From Thauera propionica (GTDB lineage Bacteria > Pseudomonadota > Gammaproteobacteria > Burkholderiales > Rhodocyclaceae): a stretch of DNA of 64,000 bases. Below the pieces are notes generated by a model. It was not told the DNA's origin, made no database searches, and saw only the letters and a list, made by a program, of their open reading frames with translations. Location: contig NZ_NOIH01000003.1 in the NCBI RefSeq assembly GCF_002245655.1, forward strand, positions 186,001-250,000, written 5' to 3'. Shown here piece by piece: positions 1 through 8,143 of the stretch (position 1 is the stretch's first letter; each line of letters opens with the position of its first letter). The translations under genes were made by a program, and so were the position numbers.

Positions 1-1
1 G

Positions 2-736
2 CACGGCATCGACATCAAGGGCTTCCGCATCGTCGATGCCGAGCACAGCCACGCCTCGGCCGAAATCGCCGTCGCCCTGTGCCGCGACGGTGGCGCCGAG
101 GCGCTGATGAAGGGTTCGCTGCACACCGACGAGATGATGAGTCAGGTCATCAAGCACCTGCGCACGGGCCGTCGCATCAGCCACGTCTTCCTCGCCGACG
201 TCCCGACCTACCCGCATCCGCTGATGATCACCGACGCCGCGATCATGATCGAGCCCACGCTCGAGGATAAGGTCGACATCATCCAGAACGCGATCGAACT
301 CGCCCACATCCTCGGCCTGCCCGAACCCAAGGTGGCGATCCTGTCTGCGGTGGAGACCGTCACCTCCAAGATCCGCTCCACCATCGAGGCCGCCGCACTG
401 TGCAAGATGGCAGACCGCGGCCAGATCAAGGGCGGCCTGCTGGACGGTCCGCTGGCCTTCGACAACGCGGTGTCGCTGGTCGCCGCCAAGACCAAGGGCA
501 TCAAGTCGGTGGTGGCGGGTAATGCCGACATCCTCGTCGTGCCCGACCTCGAGTCCGGCAACATGGTTGCCAAGCAGCTCGAGTACCTGGCCAACGCGCT
601 GATGGCCGGCGTGGTGCTGGGCGCGCGCGTGCCCATCGTGCTGACCAGCCGTGCCGACACCGCCGAGACCCGCGCGGCCTCGTGCGCCGTGGTGCAGCTG
701 ATGGCACACAAGAAGCGGGAGATGATGAAGCGATGA
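2..736 (+). CDS. Phosphate acetyltransferase (Pta/Ptb family), 3' part
   Basis: The reading frame is open from the window edge, so the 5' end is missing; the ATG at 107 is internal because the frame upstream (ending ...AEALMK) keeps family similarity. The protein interconverts acetyl-CoA (or a related acyl-CoA) and acetyl phosphate in the cytoplasm. The visible part is a C-terminal phosphate acetyl/butyryltransferase domain, with GGLLDGPLAFDNAVS and the late segment ending in VPIVLTSRAD. Many Rhodocyclales proteins of this type carry an N-terminal crotonase or MaoC-like domain, which would lie outside the window. Its TGA overlaps the ackA ATG (ATGA), so the two are translationally coupled. 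Confidence 0.88.
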   Translation, partial: HGIDIKGFRIVDAEHSHASAEIAVALCRDGGAEALMKGSLHTDEMMSQVIKHLRTGRRISHVFLADVPTYPHPLMITDAAIMIEPTLEDKVDIIQNAIELAHILGLPEPKVAILSAVETVTSKIRSTIEAAALCKMADRGQIKGGLLDGPLAFDNAVSLVAAKTKGIKSVVAGNADILVVPDLESGNMVAKQLEYLANALMAGVVLGARVPIVLTSRADTAETRAASCAVVQLMAHKKREMMKR

Positions 737-1917
737 AGGCCGTCCTCGTTCTCAACGCCGGCTCCAGCAGCCTCAAGTTCGCGCTCTATCCGATCAACGG
801 CGAACTCGCCGCCGAGCCTGCCTTCTCCGGCCAGGTCGAGGGCATCGGTGCGACGCCCGAGATCACCCTCAAGACGGCATCCGGCACCCGCATCCATGAA
901 GCGGTGCGCACCTCCGGCAGCCAGGGCGAGCAGCACCGCGACGCGCTTAACCACGTGTTCGGCCTGCTGACGCAGCACAACCCCGACCTCGAGATTGTGG
1001 CCGCCGGCCACCGCATCGTGCATGGCGGCGACCACTACAGCGCCCCGACGCGGCTCGACGAGGCGGTGCTGCGCACGCTCGACACCTTCGTGCCGCTGGC
1101 GCCGCTGCATCAGCCTCACAACCTGCGCGCGGTGCGCGCGGTCGCAACGCTGATGCCGGACGTGCCGCAGGTCGGCTGCTTCGACACTGCCTTCCACCGT
1201 ACCCAGCCCGCCGTCGCCCAGGCCTTCGCGTTGCCGCGCCGCATCTCGGCCGAGGGCGTCAAGCGCTACGGCTTCCACGGCCTGTCCTACGACTACGTCG
1301 CGCGCCAGTTGCCCGGCATCATCGGCGAGCGCGCACAGGGCGCGGTCGTCATCGCCCACCTGGGCAACGGCGCATCGATGTGCGCGCTGCGTGACGGCAG
1401 GAGCGTGGCATCCACGATGGGCTTCACCGCCGTCGAGGGCCTGATGATGGGCACCCGCACCGGCAGCCTCGACCCCGGCGTGATGCTCTACCTGATGGAA
1501 CAGAAGGGCATGGACGCCAAGGCGCTGACCAACCTGCTGTACAAGGAGTCGGGCCTGCTGGGCGTGTCCGGCATCAGCCAGGACATGCGCACCCTGCTCA
1601 CCTCCGACGCCCCCGAGGCGAAGGAGGCGGTGGACCTGTTCTGCTACCGCATCGCGCGCGAGCTCGGCTCGCTGGCTGCGGCCGCAGGCGGTCTGGACGC
1701 GCTGGTGTTCACAGGCGGCATCGGCGAGCACGCCGCTGCAGTACGCGAGAAGGTGGCCGCGCTGTCGGCGTGGCTTGGCGTGAAGATCGACGCCATCGCC
1801 AACGCCGACCACGCCCGCCGCATCGACGCGACCGGCAGCCAGGTCGCGGTTGCGGTGGTGCCGACCAACGAAGAGCGCATGATCGCGCGCTACACGGTCG
1901 AGACGCTGGGCCTGTAA
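733..1917 (+). CDS. ackA: Acetate kinase
   Basis: 394-residue cytoplasmic kinase that makes ATP and acetate (or propionate) from acyl phosphate and ADP, the partner of the upstream phosphotransacylase. The start at 733 overlaps the pta stop and gives the family N-terminus (MKAVLVLNAGSSSLKF). Visible ASKHA-fold motifs are NAGSSSLKF near residue 8, CFDTAFH, YGFHGLSY, HLGNGAS, GFTAVEGLMMGTRTGSLDPG and FTGGIGEHA near the C-terminus. Length matches the family (about 400). A longer frame back to 682 exists but lies inside pta. Two hairpins follow the stop. Confidence 0.97.
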   Translation: MKAVLVLNAGSSSLKFALYPINGELAAEPAFSGQVEGIGATPEITLKTASGTRIHEAVRTSGSQGEQHRDALNHVFGLLTQHNPDLEIVAAGHRIVHGGDHYSAPTRLDEAVLRTLDTFVPLAPLHQPHNLRAVRAVATLMPDVPQVGCFDTAFHRTQPAVAQAFALPRRISAEGVKRYGFHGLSYDYVARQLPGIIGERAQGAVVIAHLGNGASMCALRDGRSVASTMGFTAVEGLMMGTRTGSLDPGVMLYLMEQKGMDAKALTNLLYKESGLLGVSGISQDMRTLLTSDAPEAKEAVDLFCYRIARELGSLAAAAGGLDALVFTGGIGEHAAAVREKVAALSAWLGVKIDAIANADHARRIDATGSQVAVAVVPTNEERMIARYTVETLGL

Positions 1918-1925
1918 TCCGCGTC

Positions 1926-1977
1926 GGGCGCAGTCCGCCGGACTGCGCCCATCCGGCCTCCCCGGCGCTCCGCCGGG
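1926..1977 (+). terminator. Two tandem hairpins downstream of ackA
   Basis: The first hairpin has a perfect 11-bp stem (1926-1936 with 1940-1950) and a 3-nt loop. The second has a perfect 7-bp stem (1961-1967 with 1971-1977) and a 3-nt loop. Neither is followed by a T-run, so intrinsic termination is uncertain; Rho-dependent termination or 3'-end protection is also possible. Confidence 0.5.
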
Positions 1978-2043
1978 TTATCCCTGCTTGAGCCCCCTCC
2001 CCCGCAGTGCTACCGTCATTCCCCCGGCATGATGGAGCACGAC

Positions 2044-3783
2044 ATGAAAACCCGCAGCCTTCTCGCCACGGCCCTGCTGATGGCCGCCTTCGGCGCCTGG
2101 GCAAAACAGGCGGTCGACACCGGCCACGGCGGTGCCGTTGCCACCATCTCGCACGAAGCCAGCCTGGCCGCAATGGAAATCCTGGACGCTGGCGGCAATG
2201 CCATCGACGCCGCGGTGGCTGCCGCGGCAACGCTCGGGGTCACCGATCCATTCAGTTGCGGCATCGGCGGCGGCGGTTTCATGCTGATCTACTCGGCCAG
2301 GGACCAGCGCGTGATCGCGCTCGACCACCGCGAGGTGGCGCCGGCCACCTTCCACCCCGGCGTGTTCCGCAATGCGGACGGCAGCGAGATGGAATGGAAG
2401 GCGGCCGTGCCCAACGGCCTCTCGGTCGGCGTGCCCGGCACGGTGCGCGGCTGGCACGAGGCGCTGGCGCGCTACGGCACGATGGGGTTCGAGCAGGTTC
2501 TGGCCCCCGCGATCCGTGTCGCCGAACAGGGCTTTGCGGTCGGGCCCAACTTCCACCGCATCAACACCGCCAACGAGGCCAAGTTCGCACGCTTCTCCAC
2601 CGCATCGGCGCTCTACCTGAAAGATGGCAAGGCGCTGCCGGTCGGCATGCACTTCCGCAATCCGGACATGGCACAGACCTACCGCGACATCGCGCGCGGC
2701 GGGGTCAAGGCCTTCTACGAGGGTCCGATCGCAGCCAGCATCGTCGCCGCGGTCAACCACCCGCCGGCCAACCCGGGGGTCGCGGTCCTGCCCGGCGACA
2801 TGACGATAGCCGACCTGCAGGACTACGAGGCGCGCATCCGCCAGCCCATCCGTTCGACCTACCGCGGCTACGAGATCCACGGCATGCCCACGCCGTCGAG
2901 CGGCGGCATCGCGATCGCACAGGCGCTGAACATGCTGGAGACCTTCGACCTGTCGAGCCGGTCGCGGGCCGAGATCGAGCATCTCTACCTCGAGGCTTCG
3001 CGCCTGGCCTTCGCCGACCGTAACGCCTACGTCGCCGACGAGACGTTCGTCGATGTGCCCCGGGAAGGCCTGCTATCCAAGGCCTACGCACGCGAGCGTG
3101 CGCGGCAGATCGGCCCGCGCGCCGCGCCGGGCAAGGTTGACGCCGGGGACCCCTACCCCTTCGAGAACGATCTGTCGGTGCCACTGCGGCCGCGACCGAA
3201 GCCACTGGCACGGGAGTCGATGCACACCACCCACCTGGCGGTGTCCGACCGCGAAGGCAACGTCGTCGCCTACACCTTCACCATCGAGGACTGGGGCGGC
3301 AGCGGCATCGTCGTGCCGGGACGCGGCTTCCTGCTCAACAACGAACTCACCGACTTCGACTTCAGCGGTCCGCACCCCAACGTGCCCGAAGCCTTCAAGC
3401 GGCCACGCTCCAGCATGAGCCCGACCATCGTGCTCAAGGACGGTGCGCCGGCCTTCACGATCGGCTCACCCGGCGGCTCGACCATCATCACCACCGCACT
3501 GCAGACCCTCGTCAACCACATCGACCTCGGTATGAGCCTGGCCGATGCCCTTGCCGCACCCCGCATGAGCCAGCGCAACGGCGACACCACACTGGTCGAG
3601 ACGCTGCTCGGCTTCCCCGGCAGTGAGCAGGCGAAAGCGCTCGAAGCATTGGGCCACCGATGGCGTGAGACGGACCAGATCGGCGCTGCCAACGGCATCC
3701 GCTTCAACACCGACGGCACGGTGACCGCCGTCAGCGAGCCGCTGCGTCACGGCGGCGGCAGCGCGATCGTGCAGAAGCAGTAG
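2044..3783 (+). CDS. ggt: Gamma-glutamyltranspeptidase
   Basis: Periplasmic N-terminal nucleophile hydrolase that cleaves gamma-glutamyl bonds of glutathione and similar compounds. The start at 2044 is preferred because GGAG lies 6 nt upstream; in-frame ATGs at 2029 and 2032 would give a poorer N-terminus. Residues 1-19 look like a signal peptide (MKTRSLLATALL..., cut near AWA). The family proenzyme cleavage site is TTHLAV, with nucleophile Thr about residue 395 after ESMH. The substrate-site segment SSMSPTIVLKDG and SPGGSTII are present. 579 residues is normal. It stands alone and converges on the lysE-type gene with only 5 nt between. Confidence 0.95.
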   Translation: MKTRSLLATALLMAAFGAWAKQAVDTGHGGAVATISHEASLAAMEILDAGGNAIDAAVAAAATLGVTDPFSCGIGGGGFMLIYSARDQRVIALDHREVAPATFHPGVFRNADGSEMEWKAAVPNGLSVGVPGTVRGWHEALARYGTMGFEQVLAPAIRVAEQGFAVGPNFHRINTANEAKFARFSTASALYLKDGKALPVGMHFRNPDMAQTYRDIARGGVKAFYEGPIAASIVAAVNHPPANPGVAVLPGDMTIADLQDYEARIRQPIRSTYRGYEIHGMPTPSSGGIAIAQALNMLETFDLSSRSRAEIEHLYLEASRLAFADRNAYVADETFVDVPREGLLSKAYARERARQIGPRAAPGKVDAGDPYPFENDLSVPLRPRPKPLARESMHTTHLAVSDREGNVVAYTFTIEDWGGSGIVVPGRGFLLNNELTDFDFSGPHPNVPEAFKRPRSSMSPTIVLKDGAPAFTIGSPGGSTIITTALQTLVNHIDLGMSLADALAAPRMSQRNGDTTLVETLLGFPGSEQAKALEALGHRWRETDQIGAANGIRFNTDGTVTAVSEPLRHGGGSAIVQKQ

Positions 3784-3788
3784 ACGGT

Positions 3789-4397
3789 TCAGGCCAGCAC
3801 GCCTGCGGGCAACTCATCGACGAGGATCCACACGGCGGTGGCGCCCAGCAGCGCCGCCATCGTGAGGTTGAACGTCCGCAGCGCAGCCGGCCGTTCCAGC
3901 AGGCTGCGCATGCGGTCACCGATACCGGCCCACAATGCGATGCACGGCAGGTTGATGACGGCACATGACAGGCCGAGCAGCGCAACCGCAGCCCAGCCGG
4001 CCCCCTGGGGCAGGAACAGGATCGCGACGTTGAGCACCATCATCCAGGCCTTGGGATTGACCCACTGGAACAGCGCCGCCCCGACGAAACCGAGCGGTCG
4101 CGCCTGCCCAGCGTTGCCCGGGCGCCCGGCCTGCGCCTGTCGCCACGCCAGCCACAGCAGGTAGCTGCAGCCCAGCAGCACCAGCGGCAGGCGCAGGGCC
4201 TCGATCCAGTTCATCGCCCAGGCCACCGTCCCGCCCACCAGCACGACCTGCACGCCATGCCCGACGCTGATGCCCAGCATGTGCGGCAGGGTACGGCGAA
4301 AGCCGAAATTGACCCCGCTCGCGGCGAGCATGATGTTGTTCGGTCCGGGCGTGACGGACATCGTGGCGACGTAGGTCATGAGGGGCAGGTCGAGCAT
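3789..4397 (-). CDS. LysE/RhtB family amino-acid exporter
   Basis: 202-residue inner-membrane protein with about six hydrophobic segments. It carries the LysE family signature PGPNN near the N-terminus and QWVNPKAW in the middle. Relatives export amino acids such as lysine, homoserine or threonine; the substrate cannot be read from sequence. AGGAG sits 6 nt before the ATG. It is divergent from a MocR-type regulator, so that regulator probably controls it; repeated TCTGTATC elements lie in the shared intergenic region. Confidence 0.9.
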   Translation of the reverse strand: MLDLPLMTYVATMSVTPGPNNIMLAASGVNFGFRRTLPHMLGISVGHGVQVVLVGGTVAWAMNWIEALRLPLVLLGCSYLLWLAWRQAQAGRPGNAGQARPLGFVGAALFQWVNPKAWMMVLNVAILFLPQGAGWAAVALLGLSCAVINLPCIALWAGIGDRMRSLLERPAALRTFNLTMAALLGATAVWILVDELPAGVLA

Positions 4398-4465
4398 GGT
4401 GGTCTCCTTGCATCACGGGTCCGGACGACCCGCTGCAGAACCACTCTATGCGCACGGCAAATACA

Positions 4466-4553
4466 GATACAGAGCCAGAGCTTGTCGTCTATATTGGGTA
4501 CAGTCTGCAGAAATGCAGTTCTGTATCCGCAGCCAGCTCACCGATCTGTATCC
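4466..4553 (+). promoter_or_regulatory. Repeated TCTGTATC elements between lysE and mocR genes
   Basis: The 9-mer TCTGTATCC occurs twice in the same orientation at 4520-4528 and 4545-4553, 25 nt apart. The second copy ends directly before the mocR start codon. An inverted copy (GATACAGA) lies at 4466-4473. Direct repeats spaced by about two to two and a half helical turns are typical of MocR-family operators, so this is a likely autoregulatory and lysE control site. That role is inferred from position and repetition only. Confidence 0.5.
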
Positions 4554-5999
4554 ATGTCCATCACCGAAGCCCTGCCGCTGTATCAATCACTGGCCGACGA
4601 ACTGCGCGACGCGATGCGCGACGGCCGCCTGCCTGCCGGCGCCCGCCTGCCCTCGGTACGGGAGGCGGCCTCCAGCCGCAGTTTGAGCATCAACACCGTA
4701 CTGGCCGCCTACCGTCAGCTGGAAGCCGCGGGCCTCGTCGAGGCTCGCCCGCAGTCGGGCTATTTCGTGCGCTCGCGCCTGCCCTCGCCGCCTCCTGCGC
4801 CAGCCGGGCACCTGCCGGAGGAAGGGCGCCCGGCCGATGGCGCCGTGCTGAGTCGCATCGCGACCGTGCTGGCGGCCCAGACCCGCCCCGACACCATCGA
4901 CCTGTCGCTCGCCTGCCCGAAGGGCGGTGACTTCTATCCCGGCGAACGCCTCGCGCGCATCGTCGCCGACCTGTCGCGGCGCCGGCCCGCCCTGCTCACC
5001 GACTATTCGCTGCCACCGGGCTCCGCCTTGCTGCGCGAACAGATCTGCCTCCATGCCGCCGCGCTGGGCATGAACCTGTCCCCCGACGCCATCCTGATCA
5101 CCAACGGCTGCATGGAAGCGCTGCAACTCGCGCTGCGCGCCGTCACCCGCCCGGGCGATACGGTGGGTCTGGAGTCGCCGACCTACTTCAACCTGATTCC
5201 GCTGATCGACCGCCTCGGACTGAAGACCATCGAGTTGCCCACGCACCCGGACACCGGACTTTCGCTCGACGCGCTTGAGCTCTTGCTGTCCGAGGGGCGC
5301 CTGCAGGCCGTGGTGGCGATGCCCAACGTCCACAACCCGCTCGGCACCGGCATGCCGCTGGCCGCCAAGCGCCGGCTCGCCGCCCTGGCCGCGCAGTACC
5401 GGGTGCCGGTGATCGAGGACGCCCTGTACGCGGAACTGCAGTTCGCCACGCCCCTGCAGCCGACGGCCAAGGCCTTCGACCGCGACGGCTGGATCATCGT
5501 CTGCGCCTCCTATACCAAGACGCTGGCACCGGGCTTTCGGATCGGCTGGATGGAGGGCGGCCGCTTCGGCCGGGCGCTGGCGGAACTGAAGTTCTGCTCC
5601 TCGGTGGCGCAGCCGGCGTTGCTGGCCGAGGCCGTCGGCAGGTTCCTGGAAAATGGCGGCTACGCCCAACACCTGCGCCGGCTGCGGCGGGTGTATGCGG
5701 GCCAGATCGAACGCCTGCGCGGCCTGATCGATGCGTCCTTTCCACGCGGCACCCTCGCCACACAGCCCAGCGGCGGCTTCCTGCTCTGGGTCGAACTGCC
5801 CGAGGGCTGCAACACCAACGCCCTGTTCGACGCGGCCTTGCCGCTTGGCATCGGCATCACGCCCGGCAAGCTCTACGCCCCCAGCGGTCGCTACAGCCGG
5901 CACCTTCGCCTGTCAGGCTGTTACCCGTTCACCGAACGCCATGTGCAGGCACTGGGCACGCTCGGCGCCCTTGCCAGCGCGCAACTGACCGAGGGCTGA
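4554..5999 (+). CDS. MocR-type regulator: GntR DNA-binding domain fused to class I aminotransferase fold
   Basis: 481-residue transcription factor. Residues 1-75 form a GntR winged helix (LYQSLADELRDAMRDGRLPAGARLPSVRE, HTH around SLSINTVLAAYRQLE). The rest is a fold-type I aminotransferase domain with PLP Lys about residue 322 (SYTKTLAPGFRIGW) and YFNLIPLIDRLG, PNVHNPLG motifs. The start at 4554 is chosen because it begins the GntR domain; the frame extends further upstream without similarity. It probably senses an amino acid or PLP adduct and regulates the divergent LysE exporter. Relatives include PdxR, GabR and TauR, and I cannot assign which. Confidence 0.9.
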   Translation: MSITEALPLYQSLADELRDAMRDGRLPAGARLPSVREAASSRSLSINTVLAAYRQLEAAGLVEARPQSGYFVRSRLPSPPPAPAGHLPEEGRPADGAVLSRIATVLAAQTRPDTIDLSLACPKGGDFYPGERLARIVADLSRRRPALLTDYSLPPGSALLREQICLHAAALGMNLSPDAILITNGCMEALQLALRAVTRPGDTVGLESPTYFNLIPLIDRLGLKTIELPTHPDTGLSLDALELLLSEGRLQAVVAMPNVHNPLGTGMPLAAKRRLAALAAQYRVPVIEDALYAELQFATPLQPTAKAFDRDGWIIVCASYTKTLAPGFRIGWMEGGRFGRALAELKFCSSVAQPALLAEAVGRFLENGGYAQHLRRLRRVYAGQIERLRGLIDASFPRGTLATQPSGGFLLWVELPEGCNTNALFDAALPLGIGITPGKLYAPSGRYSRHLRLSGCYPFTERHVQALGTLGALASAQLTEG

Positions 6000-6044
6000 G
6001 CATGCGCCAGCGCGACACCAGTCCGGCATCGGACGGCTGCCGTG

Positions 6045-8090
6045 TCAGACGTCGTTGTCGGTTTCGTTGGCGATGCCGTCGTCCAGCCCGTCGCTGCCGA
6101 GTTCCTCGACCTCGAGCTCCACGGTCTGCAGACGACGCAGGCGGTCGGGCGCCTGCAAGGCGTGCTGTCCGCCGTTGAACAGGTCGCGCTTGAGTACCGA
6201 TATGGCTTCAACCCAGGCGGAAGAAGCCTCGCAGCCGATCTGCGCTTCGCCGTCGCGGCACACGGTCAGCGCCTTCCCTTCCACGGTGAAGTGCACGCCG
6301 GGCAAGGGGCGCACGCGCACCACGTCATCGGCATGCGCGGCAAAACGCAACATGGTCTCGCGTTCATCGCCCAGCAGGTCGAGGACCAATGCCGGCAAGG
6401 CGTAGATCGGCAGGTCGCCGGTGCGGACCGGGCCGCGCCGGCCGTCGATGACGATCAGCGGGGTGGCGACGAGGGTACGGAACATTGCATCGTCAAACTC
6501 GCTGCGGCTCGCGGCAAGGAGCCCGGATTCGGCATAGCCACCATGGTTCCAGCCCAGCGACGGCAGGTGGTCACCGAACAGCACGACGATCGCGTCGGGA
6601 TCGCGCCTTCGCAGCTCGGTGAGGAAGTGCATCAACTCTCGCGACTTGTAATACACGGTGTTCGCGTAGGCGCTCACCAGGCTGTTGTCGGTCGCGGCGG
6701 TGATCACCGGCGGGCGTGCTTCGTTGAGCGGGTAGTCCAGATGTCCGAAGTAGGTCAGCACGTAATTGAACAGCGGCCGACCACCGTCGAGCTCGGGGCC
6801 GATGCGCTCGAGCACCTGGCGATACAGGGAGGCATCGCTGAGGAACTCGCCATTCATGTCGTCGAGCACGAAGTTGCGGTCGGACCAGTACTGCTCGAAG
6901 CCGACACGGCGATAGGCGTTGATGCGGTTCCAGAACGGCGCGGCGTTGGGGTGCGAGGCCACGCTGCGATATCCGACCTCGCCCAGGTGACGCGGCAGGC
7001 AGGGCACGTCGCGGCGCAAGCGGCCTTCGAAGAACACGGCGTCGGTCTGAACCGGGAATCCGCACAGCGCCTCGAACTCGGCATTGGCGGTGTAGCCGCC
7101 GAACACTGGCGACAGGGCCCGCGCGTTGCCCGCGGCCTTCCACAGCTTGCGGAAAGCCGGGTCGAGCGGATCGGCCGACAAGCCCGCTGCCTTGAGTGGC
7201 AATGAGTCCCAGAAGGACTCGAGCACAATCATGTGCACGTTGCGCCCGGCGCGGCCGGAGCGCTGCATTGCGGCCTTGAAGAGACTGCCGGGCGGCTTCG
7301 CCCCGAGCAGCATCAATGCCTCATCGACCTCGACCATCTGCGGCGGCTGCGTGCGGCGCGAGAGGTTACGCGCCGTTTCCTGCACGAGGTGCAGGGGCAA
7401 GCCCCGCATTTCGTAGTTGCCGCGCTGGTTCCAGACCCAGTCGCCGAAGCGGGCGTCCATCCAGCCCACCACCAGCGCCGGATGTTTCGCCACGGCCGCG
7501 ACGGCCAGGACCACGCCCGCGAGCGCCAGCCAGGCCCTGGGTTTGCGCCAGGCGAACATCCACAGCAGGCCGGCCAGCGGCAGTGCGAGCATCGCGACAC
7601 TGCCCCATAGCTGCCAGCCGTCGAGCAACAGGAAGAGATTCTTCGCCGCCACGAAGTCGTCGGGCATCACCGGCCCGCCGAGCACGGCGAGCTTGATCGC
7701 GTTGGACACGGTGAAGGCCGAGAACAGCACGCCCATCGCCAGCGCAAAGTGCATCACGCTGCGCGCCATCATGAACAGCAGCCCGCCCACGAACAGATGT
7801 GCGCAAAGATCACGCAGCCATGCGCCCGCTTCGGGTGACACGCCCAGGGCAAATGCGATGCCGGTCTGCGCGAGCAGGTACCACAGCGTGACCAGACCCA
7901 GCGCCCACGCCCACTCGCGCACCCGCGAGGTCGCGGGTCCCGTTCCAACCGGACAGTTCGACGACGAGGAATGAATGAATCGATGCACGGCGGTTTTCTG
8001 GAGCCACTCTGGGGATCCGATAATACCGCTGTAACACAACCGTGAGTCGGCATGCATGTTACTGGATGCGGCGATGTCGCCCCGGATCAC
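6045..8090 (-). CDS. LtaS-like membrane phosphoglycerol/phosphoethanolamine transferase-type enzyme (alkaline phosphatase superfamily)
   Basis: Up to 681 residues: several N-terminal membrane segments (about residues 61-205) followed by a periplasmic sulfatase-fold domain. Candidate catalytic residues match LtaS: Glu 291 in VLESFWD, nucleophile Thr 334 in GGYTANAEFE, and the metal-binding GDHLP motif. Gram-negative relatives transfer phosphoglycerol or similar groups to periplasmic glucans or envelope lipids; the substrate here is unknown. The first about 55 residues look non-native, and a GTG at VREWAWAL is a plausible start, so the N-terminus is uncertain. No partner gene adjoins it. Confidence 0.85.
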   Translation of the reverse strand: MIRGDIAASSNMHADSRLCYSGIIGSPEWLQKTAVHRFIHSSSSNCPVGTGPATSRVREWAWALGLVTLWYLLAQTGIAFALGVSPEAGAWLRDLCAHLFVGGLLFMMARSVMHFALAMGVLFSAFTVSNAIKLAVLGGPVMPDDFVAAKNLFLLLDGWQLWGSVAMLALPLAGLLWMFAWRKPRAWLALAGVVLAVAAVAKHPALVVGWMDARFGDWVWNQRGNYEMRGLPLHLVQETARNLSRRTQPPQMVEVDEALMLLGAKPPGSLFKAAMQRSGRAGRNVHMIVLESFWDSLPLKAAGLSADPLDPAFRKLWKAAGNARALSPVFGGYTANAEFEALCGFPVQTDAVFFEGRLRRDVPCLPRHLGEVGYRSVASHPNAAPFWNRINAYRRVGFEQYWSDRNFVLDDMNGEFLSDASLYRQVLERIGPELDGGRPLFNYVLTYFGHLDYPLNEARPPVITAATDNSLVSAYANTVYYKSRELMHFLTELRRRDPDAIVVLFGDHLPSLGWNHGGYAESGLLAASRSEFDDAMFRTLVATPLIVIDGRRGPVRTGDLPIYALPALVLDLLGDERETMLRFAAHADDVVRVRPLPGVHFTVEGKALTVCRDGEAQIGCEASSAWVEAISVLKRDLFNGGQHALQAPDRLRRLQTVELEVEELGSDGLDDGIANETDNDV

Positions 8091-8143
8091 TGCGGCGCAT
8101 TACACGGGCTTCGACGCGCCGCCCTGGCCTGCGACATCCATCC

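Noticed and set aside
208-1812. A 534-residue minus-strand frame opposite pta and ackA
   Set aside because: The plus strand carries intact acetate kinase motifs through the whole region; the reverse frame has none.
6045-8090. True lipoteichoic acid synthesis
   Set aside because: Motifs match the LtaS superfamily, but the gene neighbourhood and envelope genes are those of a Gram-negative bacterium, so only the enzyme superfamily is claimed.
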